Shown here piece after piece: positions 18,483 through 26,042 of a stretch of DNA of 64,000 nucleotides. This DNA comes from Erythrobacter donghaensis (GTDB taxonomy: Bacteria; Pseudomonadota; Alphaproteobacteria; Sphingomonadales; Sphingomonadaceae), in contig NZ_MUYG01000008.1 of NCBI RefSeq assembly GCF_002155425.1, positions 312,238 to 376,237 on the forward strand. The letters run 5' to 3'. Both the position numbers and the translations under genes were made by a program. Each line of letters opens with the position of its first letter. The stretch's first letter is position 1. A model generated the notes under the pieces. It searched no databases, was not told the DNA's origin, and was given only the letters and a program-made list of their open reading frames with translations.

Positions 18483-19652
18483 ATGGGCAGCGCGATGCGA
18501 CACCTGTGGGCCGGAGCAGCCCTGCTGGCGGGGGGGCTGGCGACGGCGGCTTGCAGTCCTGCGCCCCCGCGCACGGCCTCGGCGGCGGTGGCGGGCGACT
18601 GCCGCTCGGCCAGCGTCACCCTCGCCTTCGATTTCGACGGCGCACCGCCGATGGCCTGTGCGGTGACAGGGGAGCGCGCCTTTACGCTGCTCGTCACCCC
18701 CGAACACGCCCCGCCGATCAATCCCAGCCCGTGGTATGCCTTCCGCTATATCGCGGACGGCGATGCGCCGGTGAGCGTGACGCTGCGCTATCTCGAAAGC
18801 GGGCACCGCTATGCCCCCAAACTGGCGACCGACGGCGGATGGCGCGTGCTTGAGGCAGAGGTGAGCGCCGACGGCAAGACTGCCCGCTTCGATGTGCCGC
18901 CGGGCGCGGGTCTGGTCGCCGCACAGGACTTGCTGGTGCCGCTGCAAACGGGCGAGGCGCTGGCGCGGTGGAGCAAAACCTCCGGCGCGGCGGTGTTCCC
19001 GATCGGCAGCTCGCATGATGGCCGCCTGATCGAGGCGATCCGGCTCGGCCGCGTGGATGCGCCGCGGCTGGTGGTTTTGATCGGCCGTCAGCACCCGCCC
19101 GAGGTGACCGGCGCAATCGCGATGGAGGCCTTCGTCGATGCCCTCGCGGCGCGAGCGGGCAGCCTCGGGGATGTGCAGGTGTTGGTGGTGCCGATGCTCA
19201 ACCCCGATGGCGTGGTGCGCGGCCACTGGCGCGCCAATCGCGGCGCGGTGGATCTGAACCGCGACTGGGGCCCCTTCACCCAGCCCGAGACGCGCGCTGT
19301 GAAAGCATGGCTCGGCACGCTGCCTTCCGGGGTGCGCCCGGTGCTGATGGTCGATTTCCACTCGACCGGGCGCAACCTGTTCTATGTGCAGGGGCCCGAC
19401 GAAGCGACCCCGGCGCAGGCGGCGTTTCTGGCGCGCTGGCTGGGCGGGAAGGAAGAGGCCTTCCCCGGCTACCCCTTCACGCTCGAACCGCGCAACGCCA
19501 ATCCCGGCAGCGGGACGACCAAGAACTGGTTCCACCAGACCTACGCCATCCCCGCCTACACCTACGAAGTCGGCGACAATGCCGACCGCGACGCTGCCGC
19601 CGCCGCCGCGCGCGCGCTGGCAGCAGATATGCTGGAAGCGCTGGCGGAGTAG
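18483..19652 (+). CDS. M14 zinc carboxypeptidase, exported
   Basis: 389 residues. N-terminal hydrophobic segment with a possible lipobox-like TAAC (Cys24). An N-terminal beta-sandwich of about 160 residues precedes the M14 domain. Zinc ligands are His204 and Glu207 (GRQHPPE) and His293 (VDFHSTG). Glu362 in YTYEVGD is the catalytic base, and DLNRDWG holds the substrate Arg/Asn. It should remove single residues from the C-terminus of peptides or act on a modified amino acid. The start is ATG 18483; ATG 18495 is an alternative with no better ribosome site. Last gene of the dctA-esterase-receptor run and convergent, five bases apart, with an ABC-F gene. Confidence 0.85.
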   Translation: MGSAMRHLWAGAALLAGGLATAACSPAPPRTASAAVAGDCRSASVTLAFDFDGAPPMACAVTGERAFTLLVTPEHAPPINPSPWYAFRYIADGDAPVSVTLRYLESGHRYAPKLATDGGWRVLEAEVSADGKTARFDVPPGAGLVAAQDLLVPLQTGEALARWSKTSGAAVFPIGSSHDGRLIEAIRLGRVDAPRLVVLIGRQHPPEVTGAIAMEAFVDALAARAGSLGDVQVLVVPMLNPDGVVRGHWRANRGAVDLNRDWGPFTQPETRAVKAWLGTLPSGVRPVLMVDFHSTGRNLFYVQGPDEATPAQAAFLARWLGGKEEAFPGYPFTLEPRNANPGSGTTKNWFHQTYAIPAYTYEVGDNADRDAAAAAARALAADMLEALAE

Positions 19653-19657
19653 GCGGC

Positions 19658-21493
19658 TCAGGCGGCTTGTGCGGCCTCCAGCGCGGCCCCGGCGGCCAGC
19701 CATGCCTCTTCGGCCTCGGCCAGCCGGTCAGCCGCTTCGGCCCGCTGCTTGAGCAGGCCCTGCATCGCCGACCCGTCCGCTGCGAGGATCCGCTTGTCCA
19801 GCTGCGCCAGATCGGCGGTCAGGCGGGCGATGGCGGCTTCCGCCTTGCTCTGCTCCGACTGCGCCGCGCGCAGGTCCGCACCCGCGTTGCGCGCGCCCTT
19901 GGCCTTGCCGCCGCGATCCGCCTTGGGCTGATTGCGACCCAGAATGAAGTCGATGTAATCATCCATGCTGCCCGCATATTCTCGCGCCGTCCCGCCATCC
20001 ACCAGCACCAGCCGGTCCGAGGTCAGCTCGACCATGTGGCGATCGTGGCTGATCAGGATCACCGCCCCGGAATAGCCGTTGAGCGCCTGAATCAGCGCCT
20101 CGCGCGCGTCGACATCCAAGTGGTTGGTCGGCTCGTCGAGGATCAGCAGATGCGGCGCGTCGCGGGTGATCAGCGCCAGCGCCAGCCGTGCGCGCTCCCC
20201 GCCCGAAAGCTTGTCGACCCGCTGGTTCGCCCGCGGCCCGGAAAAGCCGAACCGCCCCAGCTGCGCGCGCACCGCGCCTTGCGAGGCCCCCTCCATCGCG
20301 CGGTTCATCAGGTCGAGCGGGGTGTCCTCCCCCGCCAGTTCCTCGACCTGATACTGCGTGAAATAGCCGACCTTGAGCTTGCCCGGCGCATTGACCGCGC
20401 CCTCCGCCGGGGCAAGCTGCGAGGCCAGCAGCCGCGCCAGCGTGGTCTTGCCGTTGCCGTTGCGGCCCAGCAGCGCGATCCGGTCATCGGCCTCGATCCG
20501 GAAGTTCAGGCGCTTGAGGATCGGCGGCGCCTCGCCATAGCCGACCGCCGCCTGTTCCAGCGTGATCATCGGCGATTTCATCTCCGCCGGATCGGGAAAA
20601 TCGAAGCTCAGCGAGGGGTCTTCCATCAGCGCCGCGATCGGCTGCATCTTGGCGAGCATCTTGGCGCGCGACTGCGCCTGCTTGGCGGTCGAGGCGCGGG
20701 CCGAATTGCGCGCGACGTAATCGCGCAGCCGCGCCGCCTGCGCATCCTGCGACGCCTTGGCCGCCGCCAGCTGCGCCGCCCGCTCGGCCCGCTGCTTCTC
20801 GAAGGCATCATACCCGCCGGGATAAAGCGTCAGCTGCCCGCCCTGCAGGTGCAGGATGTGATCGACCACCTTGTTGAGCAGGTCGCGCTCGTGGCTGATC
20901 ACCACCAGCGTGGCGGGGTAGGACTTGAGGAAGTTCTCCAGCCACAACGTCGCTTCCAGATCGAGGTGGTTGCTCGGCTCGTCAAGCAGCAGGATATCGG
21001 GCTCGGAAAACAGCAGCGCGCCCAGCGCGATCCGCATCTTCCACCCGCCCGAAAAACTGTCGACCGGGCGCTGCTGCATCTCCTCGTCGAAGCCGAGGCC
21101 ATTGAGGATCTTGGCCGCGCGCGCCGGGGCGGAATAGGCGTCGATGGCGAGCAGGCGTTCGTGCACGTCGCCCATGCGGTCCATGTCGGTGCAGGTTTCG
21201 AGCTCCGCCAGAAGTTCGGCGCGCTCCGTGGCGGCGGCGAGAACGACATCCTCAGGCGTCATCGACCCGCTCGGCGCTTCCTGCGCGATATAGCCGATCC
21301 GCGCGCGCGACGGTTTGGAGATTTCGCCATCGTCGGGCTCGATCTCGCCGATCAGCGCCTTCATCAGCGTCGACTTGCCCGCGCCGTTACGGCCGATCAG
21401 CCCGACGCGCGCGCCCACCGGCACGGTCGCGCTGGCGCGTTCGAGAATGGCCCGGCCGCCAAGCCGCACGGTGACGTTGTCGATGGTAAGCAT
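19658..21493 (-). CDS. ABC-F family ATPase (Uup/YheS-like)
   Basis: 611 residues, two ATP-binding cassettes and no membrane segments. Cassette 1 has Walker A GRNGAGKST, signature SFSGGWKMRIALG and Walker B LLLDEPSNHLD. Cassette 2 has GRNGNGKTT, KLSGGERARLALAL and LILDEPTNHLD. Between them is the charged P-site tRNA interaction linker (about 235-290, rich in Ala, Arg and Lys), and the tail is a coiled coil of about 75 residues. ABC-F proteins of this type work on the ribosome, relieving stalling or ensuring ribosome quality; the housekeeping layout suggests YheS or Uup rather than an antibiotic-resistance factor. The 455-bp upstream gap holds a 21-bp palindrome at 21662. Confidence 0.9.
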   Translation of the reverse strand: MLTIDNVTVRLGGRAILERASATVPVGARVGLIGRNGAGKSTLMKALIGEIEPDDGEISKPSRARIGYIAQEAPSGSMTPEDVVLAAATERAELLAELETCTDMDRMGDVHERLLAIDAYSAPARAAKILNGLGFDEEMQQRPVDSFSGGWKMRIALGALLFSEPDILLLDEPSNHLDLEATLWLENFLKSYPATLVVISHERDLLNKVVDHILHLQGGQLTLYPGGYDAFEKQRAERAAQLAAAKASQDAQAARLRDYVARNSARASTAKQAQSRAKMLAKMQPIAALMEDPSLSFDFPDPAEMKSPMITLEQAAVGYGEAPPILKRLNFRIEADDRIALLGRNGNGKTTLARLLASQLAPAEGAVNAPGKLKVGYFTQYQVEELAGEDTPLDLMNRAMEGASQGAVRAQLGRFGFSGPRANQRVDKLSGGERARLALALITRDAPHLLILDEPTNHLDVDAREALIQALNGYSGAVILISHDRHMVELTSDRLVLVDGGTAREYAGSMDDYIDFILGRNQPKADRGGKAKGARNAGADLRAAQSEQSKAEAAIARLTADLAQLDKRILAADGSAMQGLLKQRAEAADRLAEAEEAWLAAGAALEAAQAA

Positions 21494-21919
21494 GGGCGGC
21501 CCCTTAACAGCCTATCGCCGCCCGCCCAAAGGAAAAGCCGTTTGCGAACTTCTCGGCGGTGACGGGCATGGCCGAGACCCGGTTGGAGAGCAACAACGGG
21601 CGATGCCCATGCCCTTCGCGCCAGTAGCAGCACCGCGCCAACCAGCGCATTAAGCGTTACAAAGCGGACACCGTGTCCGCTTAGTAGGCGCGGTTATTTA
21701 TTTATTCTTTCAATGCCCTATACCGTTCCGCACCATGCGGACGGACAGGGGAGAGGGGGCTTGTCTGGCCTACGGCGGTCACGCGACCACCCTGACAGCG
21801 ATGGGAAACAGCGGCGCGGACTTTAGCGGCTGAGTGAGGTGTAGGAAATGGTGGCAAAAGCTGGCGTTCCACCGAAAGCTGCCGTCCGGGAAGCGACCCC
21901 AAACCTACCATATCAAGTT
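21494..21919. other. intergenic region without a recognisable gene
   Basis: Longest gene-free stretch in the window. I see no ORF with a credible start, ribosome site or protein pattern. It contains a 21-bp palindrome at 21662 followed by an A/T-rich block near 21700 (TTATTTATTTATTC), the only AT-rich patch here, which may hold a promoter for the ABC-F gene on the minus strand. Toward 21850-21910 the sequence becomes ordinary GC-rich DNA leading into the GIY-YIG cassette. A decayed gene cannot be excluded. Confidence 0.5.
21662..21682. promoter_or_regulatory. 21-bp palindrome upstream of the ABC-F gene
   Basis: Arms AAGCGGACAC and GTGTCCGCTT are exact inverted repeats separated by a single C. 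The near-zero spacer suits a dimeric DNA-binding protein better than an RNA hairpin, and no U-tract follows. It is about 170 bp upstream of the ABC-F start on the minus strand and next to an AT-rich block, so it may be an operator. The regulator is unknown. Confidence 0.4.
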
Positions 21920-21950
21920 CGTCGCCCCGTGCTTGACACGGGGCTTGGCT
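21920..21950. repeat. left 31-bp inverted repeat of the GIY-YIG cassette
   Basis: Exact inverted copy of 22295-22325. Core CCCCGTGCTTGACACGGGG folds on itself as a 7-bp stem with a 5-base loop. The last bases overlap the stop codon (TAG on the minus strand, 21949-21951) of the GIY-YIG gene. As a single-stranded hairpin without a U-tract it could also act as an RNA-stabilising 3' structure. Similarity ends abruptly outside the 31 bases. Confidence 0.9.
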
Positions 21951-22260
21951 ACTTCTGCTCCGTGTGGGGTGCGAACCATTGCTCCCAAAGGTCATTCCAT
22001 TCGGGATTGTCCGCCTCGATCAGCGCAAACTTCCAGTCGCGCCGCCATTTCTTGACGAGTTTCTCGCGGGCAATGGCGCCTTCGATGGTGTCGTGGCGCT
22101 CGACATAGACCAGCCGCGTCTTAGCGAAGTCTTTGATGTGACGGGAACCCGTCCCTTCGCGGTGCTGATATACTCGGGCCAACGCATCCGCTGTGACGCC
22201 CACATACATACCGCCACGAAAGCGGTTCGCCATGATGTAGACCCAGCCGCCCTGCTCCAT
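21949..22260 (-). CDS. GIY-YIG nuclease-domain protein
   Basis: 103 residues, the size of the COG2827/YhbQ group of single-domain GIY-YIG proteins. The first motif is VYIMANR with the YIG equivalent MYVGVT, then RVYQHREGTG (catalytic Arg region), LVYVERHDTIEGAIAREKLVKKW with the metal-binding Glu, and the C-terminal NPEWNDLWEQW typical of the group. It is expected to nick DNA with a single metal ion; the physiological role of this group is poorly known. ATG at 22260. It sits between 31-bp inverted repeats, its stop inside one of them, unlike ordinary repair genes. Not UvrC, which is far larger. Confidence 0.85.
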   Translation of the reverse strand: MEQGGWVYIMANRFRGGMYVGVTADALARVYQHREGTGSRHIKDFAKTRLVYVERHDTIEGAIAREKLVKKWRRDWKFALIEADNPEWNDLWEQWFAPHTEQK

Positions 22261-22294
22261 GCGCCGGGTATCGCGCCAACGCGGCAGAAAGAAA

Positions 22295-22325
22295 AGCCAA
22301 GCCCCGTGTCAAGCACGGGGCGACG
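22295..22325. repeat. right 31-bp inverted repeat of the GIY-YIG cassette
   Basis: Exact reverse complement of 21920-21950, upstream of the GIY-YIG start. Same self-pairing core. It lies 35 bp before the GIY-YIG ATG on the minus strand, so if transcribed it would form a hairpin in the leader and may also carry or block the promoter. Confidence 0.9.
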
Positions 22326-22403
22326 GTGAGGAGAGGTGGCGGAAAACCACCCACCTTCTGCCATCAAAGCCCGCACCCCGGCCGCCCAAAAGCAGACCCG
22401 CCG

Positions 22404-23084
22404 CTAGCCCATCCAACCTTCGCCCAGCGCATCCGCCACCACGGCGGCGCGCAGGGCGGCGATGCCCATGCCTTTTTCGCTGCTGGTGAGGTGCAGTTCG
22501 GGGTAGGCGGCGACATGCTTGCGCACTTCGGCGGCGGTCGCTTCGGCGACCTTGTCGAGCTTGCTTGCCTTGATCTTGTCAGTCTTGGTCAGCACCACGC
22601 GGTAGCCGACCGCTGCCTCGTCGAGCATCTTCATCATCGCGCGGTCGACGTCCTTCAGCCCGTGGCGACTGTCGACCAGCACCAGCGTGCGCGCCAGCAC
22701 CGCGCGGCCGCGCAGGTAGGAATTGACCAGCGCCTTCCACTTGTCGACCACCTTCACCGGGGCCTTGGCAAAGCCGTAGCCGGGCATGTCGACCAGCCGG
22801 AACAGCGGCAGCGCGCCCTCTTCCTCGGGCCGCCCGACATCGAAGAAATTGAGCTCCTGCGTGCGCCCCGGCGTCACCGAGGCGCGGGCGATCGCCTTCC
22901 TCCCGGTCAGCGCGTTGAGCAGCGAGGACTTGCCCACGTTCGAACGCCCGCAAAAGGCGATTTCCGGCACCACAGGATCGGGCAGGAATTGCAGCTGCGG
23001 GGCGGAGCGCAGGAAATCGACCGGCCCGGAAAAGAGCCGCGATGCCGCTTCCTCGGCTTGCGCGTAGTCCTCGGGGTCATCCAC
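22404..23084 (-). CDS. engB: ribosome biogenesis GTPase YsxC/EngB
   Basis: 226 residues. G1 GRSNVGKSS (46-54), G2 TPGRTQELNFF, G3 DMPGYGFA (99-106), G4 LTKTDKIK and G5 TSSEKG are all intact. The GTPase helps 50S subunit assembly. The start is GTG 23084, five bases after the yidC stop, with GAAGGGG inside the yidC end as ribosome site; an upstream open frame of 400 codons is an out-of-frame copy of yidC and is discarded. Next to yidC, which is the common alphaproteobacterial order. Confidence 0.95.
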   Translation of the reverse strand: MDDPEDYAQAEEAASRLFSGPVDFLRSAPQLQFLPDPVVPEIAFCGRSNVGKSSLLNALTGRKAIARASVTPGRTQELNFFDVGRPEEEGALPLFRLVDMPGYGFAKAPVKVVDKWKALVNSYLRGRAVLARTLVLVDSRHGLKDVDRAMMKMLDEAAVGYRVVLTKTDKIKASKLDKVAEATAAEVRKHVAAYPELHLTSSEKGMGIAALRAAVVADALGEGWMG

Positions 23085-23089
23085 GCCCG

Positions 23090-24853
23090 CTACCCCTTCG
23101 CCGCTTTTTCGGCGATCGCATTGGCGGCCTTCAATTGCGGGTGCTTGGAGTAGAGATAGCTCTGCTGCGCGACAGTGAGGATGTTCGAGGTCACCCAGTA
23201 AAGCAGCAGACCCGCGGCAAAGGGCGCCATCACGAACATCAGCATCCACGGCATCAGCGCGAAGACCTGCTGCTGCACCGGGTCCATCACCGCCGGGTTG
23301 AGCTTGAAGGTCAGCCACATGGTGAGCCCCAGCAGGAGCGCGAGCGGCCCAATGGCGAAGAAGCCCGAGACTTCGAAAGGCAGCAGGCCGAACAGGTTGA
23401 GGATATGCGCAGGATCGGGCGCGGAGAGGTCGCGGATCCACAGCACGAAGGGCTCGTGCCGCATCTCGATCGCCAGAACCAGCACCTTGTAGAGCGCGAA
23501 GAACACCGGGATCTGGATGACCATGGGCAGGCAGCCGGACAAGGGATTGACCTTCTCGTCCTTGTAAAGCTTCATGATTTCCTGCTGCTGGCGCTGCTTG
23601 TCGTCCTTGAAGCGCTCCTGGATCTCCTTCATCTTGGGCTGCACGGCCTTCATCGCGGCCATGCTGGCAAAGCCCTTCTGCGCGACCGGGAACATCAGCC
23701 CGCGGATGATCACGGTGAGCAGGATGATCGCCACGCCGAAATTGCCGACCAGCCCGTTGAGCGTGCGCAGCAGCCACAGGATCGGCTTTTCGAAGAACTT
23801 GAACCAGCCCCAGCTGATCGCGAGACCGAAATTGGTGATGCCACCGTCTTCGTACTTGTCGAGCGTCCCGCTTTCCTTGGCGCCGGCGAACAGGCGCGTG
23901 TCCTGCGTCACGGTGCCGCCGGTGGGCACGGTGCTGGCGGCATAGAGCAGGTCGGAGCGGAACAGGTCGCCGGGCAGCGAACGGAAGCTCGCGTCGTCGA
24001 CCTTGACGTTGCCCTTGCCATCGCCGGGCACCAGCGCGGCGAGCCAGTATTGATCGGTGAAGCCCAGCCAGTCGGGCGAGCCTTCGGGCACTTCCTGCCC
24101 GATTTCGGCCAGCTCCTTGTAGGAATGCGGATCCCACAGGGTCCCGCCGAACACGCCGACCGGGCCGGAGTGCGAGACGAACTGGTCGATCGTCGCATTG
24201 GTGCTGGTGCGCTTGATCAGCGCGAAGGGCTGAATGATCGCCGCCGCCGGGCTGTTGTTGGTCACCGACTGGGTGGCGGTGATCATGAAGTCCTTGTCGA
24301 TGGCGAAGCGAATCGCATAGGTCACGCCGGCCGCATCGGTGTGCGTCAGGGTGACGGGCGTTTCCGGGGTCAGCTTGCCGCCATCGGCCTGCCATACGAG
24401 GTTGGAGGGCTGGCGCGCGCCGCCGCTGACGAAGCCGAATTCGGCGAAATACTGGACGCCGGTGCCCTCGGGCGCGAGCAGGCGGACGGGGCCCGAATCC
24501 TTCTCCACCGTCTCGCGGTAATCCTTGAGCACGATGTCATCGATCCGCGCGCCAACGAGGTTGATCGACCCGGCCACGCGCGGCGTGTCGATCGCGACGC
24601 GGTTGCTGCCAGCGAGCGCGGTCTTGAGATCGACCTTGCGCGGTGCGGCGGCCTCTCCCCCAAGCGTTGCGGCCCCGGCAGCGACCGGCTGTCCGCTCGT
24701 CGATGCCACAGGCGCAGCGGCGGGCGCGCCCGTTTCCGGCGTCACAGGCGCGGGCACGGCGGCTTCGGGGTAGAAATAGCTCATTCCCGCCTGCCATCCG
24801 AAGAGCAGCAGAACCGAAAGCACGACAGCGAGCAGAAGGTTGCGATTATCCAA
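23090..24853 (-). CDS. yidC: membrane protein insertase YidC
   Basis: 587 residues, typical of Gram-negative YidC: an N-terminal helix (LLLAVVLSVLLLFGWQAG), a large periplasmic beta-sandwich (about 60-370), then the five-helix insertase core. The core has RGLMFPVAQKGFASM, a cytoplasmic helical hairpin KMKEIQERFKDDKQRQQQEIM and LSGCLPMVIQIPVFFALYKVL. It inserts and folds inner-membrane proteins with or without SecYEG. The start is TTG 24853 (MDNRNLLLA), matching the family N-terminus; no in-frame ATG suits. The order rpmH-rnpA-yidD-yidC-engB reads on the minus strand. Confidence 0.97.
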   Translation of the reverse strand: MDNRNLLLAVVLSVLLLFGWQAGMSYFYPEAAVPAPVTPETGAPAAAPVASTSGQPVAAGAATLGGEAAAPRKVDLKTALAGSNRVAIDTPRVAGSINLVGARIDDIVLKDYRETVEKDSGPVRLLAPEGTGVQYFAEFGFVSGGARQPSNLVWQADGGKLTPETPVTLTHTDAAGVTYAIRFAIDKDFMITATQSVTNNSPAAAIIQPFALIKRTSTNATIDQFVSHSGPVGVFGGTLWDPHSYKELAEIGQEVPEGSPDWLGFTDQYWLAALVPGDGKGNVKVDDASFRSLPGDLFRSDLLYAASTVPTGGTVTQDTRLFAGAKESGTLDKYEDGGITNFGLAISWGWFKFFEKPILWLLRTLNGLVGNFGVAIILLTVIIRGLMFPVAQKGFASMAAMKAVQPKMKEIQERFKDDKQRQQQEIMKLYKDEKVNPLSGCLPMVIQIPVFFALYKVLVLAIEMRHEPFVLWIRDLSAPDPAHILNLFGLLPFEVSGFFAIGPLALLLGLTMWLTFKLNPAVMDPVQQQVFALMPWMLMFVMAPFAAGLLLYWVTSNILTVAQQSYLYSKHPQLKAANAIAEKAAKG

Positions 24854-24921
24854 GTGTATGCCCCGAGACTATGCGACGACAGGTGTATTATGGGGATAGA
24901 ACGGTCCCGTTTCCAGACCCC

Positions 24922-25131
24922 CTAGGGCACCGGATCATGTCCGTGTCCGCCCCAGGGGTGGCAGCGCATTAGCCGCTTGAACGCCATCCATCCACCCTTG
25001 AGAGCACCATATTTGCCGAGCGCCTCAATCGCGTATTGGCTGCAGGATGGCGAGTAGCGGCACGAGGGCGGCAGAATGCGCGACGGGCCAAGCTGCCAGC
25101 CGCGCGCGATGAGGATCAGGAGCTGCTTCAT
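24922..25131 (-). CDS. yidD: membrane protein insertion efficiency factor YidD
   Basis: 69 residues. Begins MKQLLILIARGWQLGPSR, an amphipathic N-terminal helix, then the family cysteine motif SCRYSPSCSQYAIEALGKYG and GGWMAFKRLMRCHPWGGHG. YidD is a small peripheral inner-membrane protein that assists YidC. The start overlaps the rnpA stop (ATGA), so the two are translationally coupled, and yidC starts 68 bases further on. Confidence 0.95.
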   Translation of the reverse strand: MKQLLILIARGWQLGPSRILPPSCRYSPSCSQYAIEALGKYGALKGGWMAFKRLMRCHPWGGHGHDPVP

Positions 25132-25532
25132 TTGCGGCGATTCCCGCGTCTTGGCCTACGCCCGCCCGCCGGATCGCCGCGGCCTTCGCGCGCCCGTTCG
25201 AGCGCCTTGGCGAGCTCGTCTGCCATCAGCTGAAAATCGCGCTCCACCCCGCCCGCGCGGCCGATCAGCACGTGATCGTGATCGGCAAGGCCCTGCGTCG
25301 GCAGCGCGGCACGCAGCAATTCGCGAAACCTCCGCTTCATGCGGTTGCGCATCACCGCATTGCCGATCTTCTTGGTGACGGTGATCCCGTAGCGGATGCC
25401 CTGCCCGTCATTGGGCCGGGTCAGCAGCACGAACCCGGCCCGCGCATTGCGGGTGCCGGAATTCGCCGCAAGAAAATCGGCGCGCTTGGTGAGCGTCTGG
25501 ATCGGAGGTGTGGCGTTTGTCGCCTGAGTCAT
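25128..25532 (-). CDS. rnpA: ribonuclease P protein component
   Basis: 134 residues. The core RnpA fold is visible: LTKRADFLAANSG, then RYGITVTKKIGNAVMRNRMKRRFRELLR with the RNR motif that contacts the RNA subunit, and DHVLIGRAGGVERDFQLMADEL. It joins the catalytic RNA to trim tRNA 5' ends. The C-terminal Arg/Gly-rich tail (REGRGDPAGGRRPRRGNRRK) is a local extension. TTTGAGGG lies upstream of the ATG, part of a 13-mer also found before the HAD gene at 33359. Follows rpmH after a 250-bp gap full of hairpins. Confidence 0.96.
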   Translation of the reverse strand: MTQATNATPPIQTLTKRADFLAANSGTRNARAGFVLLTRPNDGQGIRYGITVTKKIGNAVMRNRMKRRFRELLRAALPTQGLADHDHVLIGRAGGVERDFQLMADELAKALERAREGRGDPAGGRRPRRGNRRK

Positions 25533-25783
25533 TTGTTGAGGCCCTCAAACGCCGGGCGGCGGACATCCGTCCGCCTTGGATTCGACCCTTCGGCCGGCGC
25601 GCGCCAAGTCCTTTTGGCGCGCTTGCGAACCGCTGCGCGGTTCGGGGGGCTCTTTCCAAGACCTCGGCAAACGCAAACGGGCTCCCGAAGGGAGCCCGCA
25701 AGGGCGACTGCCCGTCGCGACCCGTGCCGCGAAAGCCAAGCGGGCCGGATGGCCCGCGCCCGGCGCCTGAGGGCGCCAGAAAA
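25533..25783 (-). other. hairpin-rich spacer between rpmH and rnpA
   Basis: No gene is seen. Read on the minus strand, it has at least six consecutive self-complementary segments: GGCGCC-CTCA-GGCGCC, CGGGCC-ATCC-GGCCCG, GGGCTCCC-TTC-GGGAGCCC, CGAACCG-CGCAG-CGGTTCG, GCGCGCCAA with TTGGCGCGC, and GGCGGAC-GGAT-GTCCGCC. The third is followed by GTTT and could be a partial terminator. The array would put strong RNA structure in the L34-RnpA message, perhaps for processing or uneven expression. Confidence 0.6.
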
Positions 25784-25918
25784 TTACGCGCAGAGCTTCT
25801 TGCGGCCGCGTGCACGGCGGGCGCGGAGCACCTTCTGGCCGCCGGGGGTCGCCTTGCGGGCGAAGAAGCCGTGACGACGGGCGCGCACGAGATTGCTGGG
25901 TTGGAAGGTACGCTTCAT
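25784..25918 (-). CDS. rpmH: 50S ribosomal protein L34
   Basis: 44 residues, [20 protein letters not shown] then the Arg/Lys-rich tail ending RGRKKLCA. This is the standard bacterial L34 length and sequence pattern. The start ATG 25918 is fixed by family length; an in-frame extension of 23 residues upstream has no ribosome site. A good sigma-70-like promoter lies about 100 bp upstream. First gene of the rpmH-rnpA-yidD-yidC-engB run. Confidence 0.98.
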   Translation of the reverse strand: MKRTFQPSNLVRARRHGFFARKATPGGQKVLRARRARGRKKLCA

Positions 25919-26014
25919 ATCATCCTCGAAACAAGAGACCGGCGAGTGTCCCGCGAGCCTGTGCCCGCACACCAACCGGGGCCGCATCGCTGCGACCGCA
26001 AATCAGACCGGGGC

Positions 26015-26042
26015 CGTTATGGGAAAGCCGCCAGAGAGTCAA
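26015..26042 (-). promoter_or_regulatory. sigma-70-type promoter for rpmH
   Basis: On the minus strand TTGACT (26042-26037) is followed after 15 or 16 bases by CATAAC/ATAACG. This is close to consensus in an otherwise GC-rich region and gives a leader of about 90 bases before the L34 ATG. It overlaps the last bases of the upstream gene. Confidence 0.55.

Larger units (their letters stand above)
21920..22325. mobile_element. candidate GIY-YIG cassette bounded by 31-bp inverted repeats
   Basis: The ends 21920-21950 and 22295-22325 are exact 31-bp inverted repeats, and each has an internal 7-bp hairpin (CCCCGTG with CACGGGG). The only gene between them is a 103-residue GIY-YIG protein that almost fills the 406-bp unit, its stop codon lying partly inside the left repeat. 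The layout looks like a compact REP-associated cassette that could move, copy itself or spread the repeat. Mobility is not shown: there is no visible target duplication or second copy in this window. Confidence 0.5.

Noticed and set aside
21702..21995. Small minus-strand protein in the gap before the GIY-YIG gene
   Set aside because: No ribosome site; its frame runs through the inverted repeat and part of the GIY-YIG gene end; composition looks like a random frame.
22404..24395. A 663-codon frame that seems to fuse an N-terminal region to EngB
   Set aside because: The N-terminal part is the yidC sequence read in the wrong frame; the real EngB starts at GTG 23084 with its own ribosome site.
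25784..26016. Chromosome replication origin next to rpmH
   Set aside because: No dnaA gene, no cluster of TTATCCACA boxes and no AT-rich unwinding region; alphaproteobacterial origins usually lie elsewhere.
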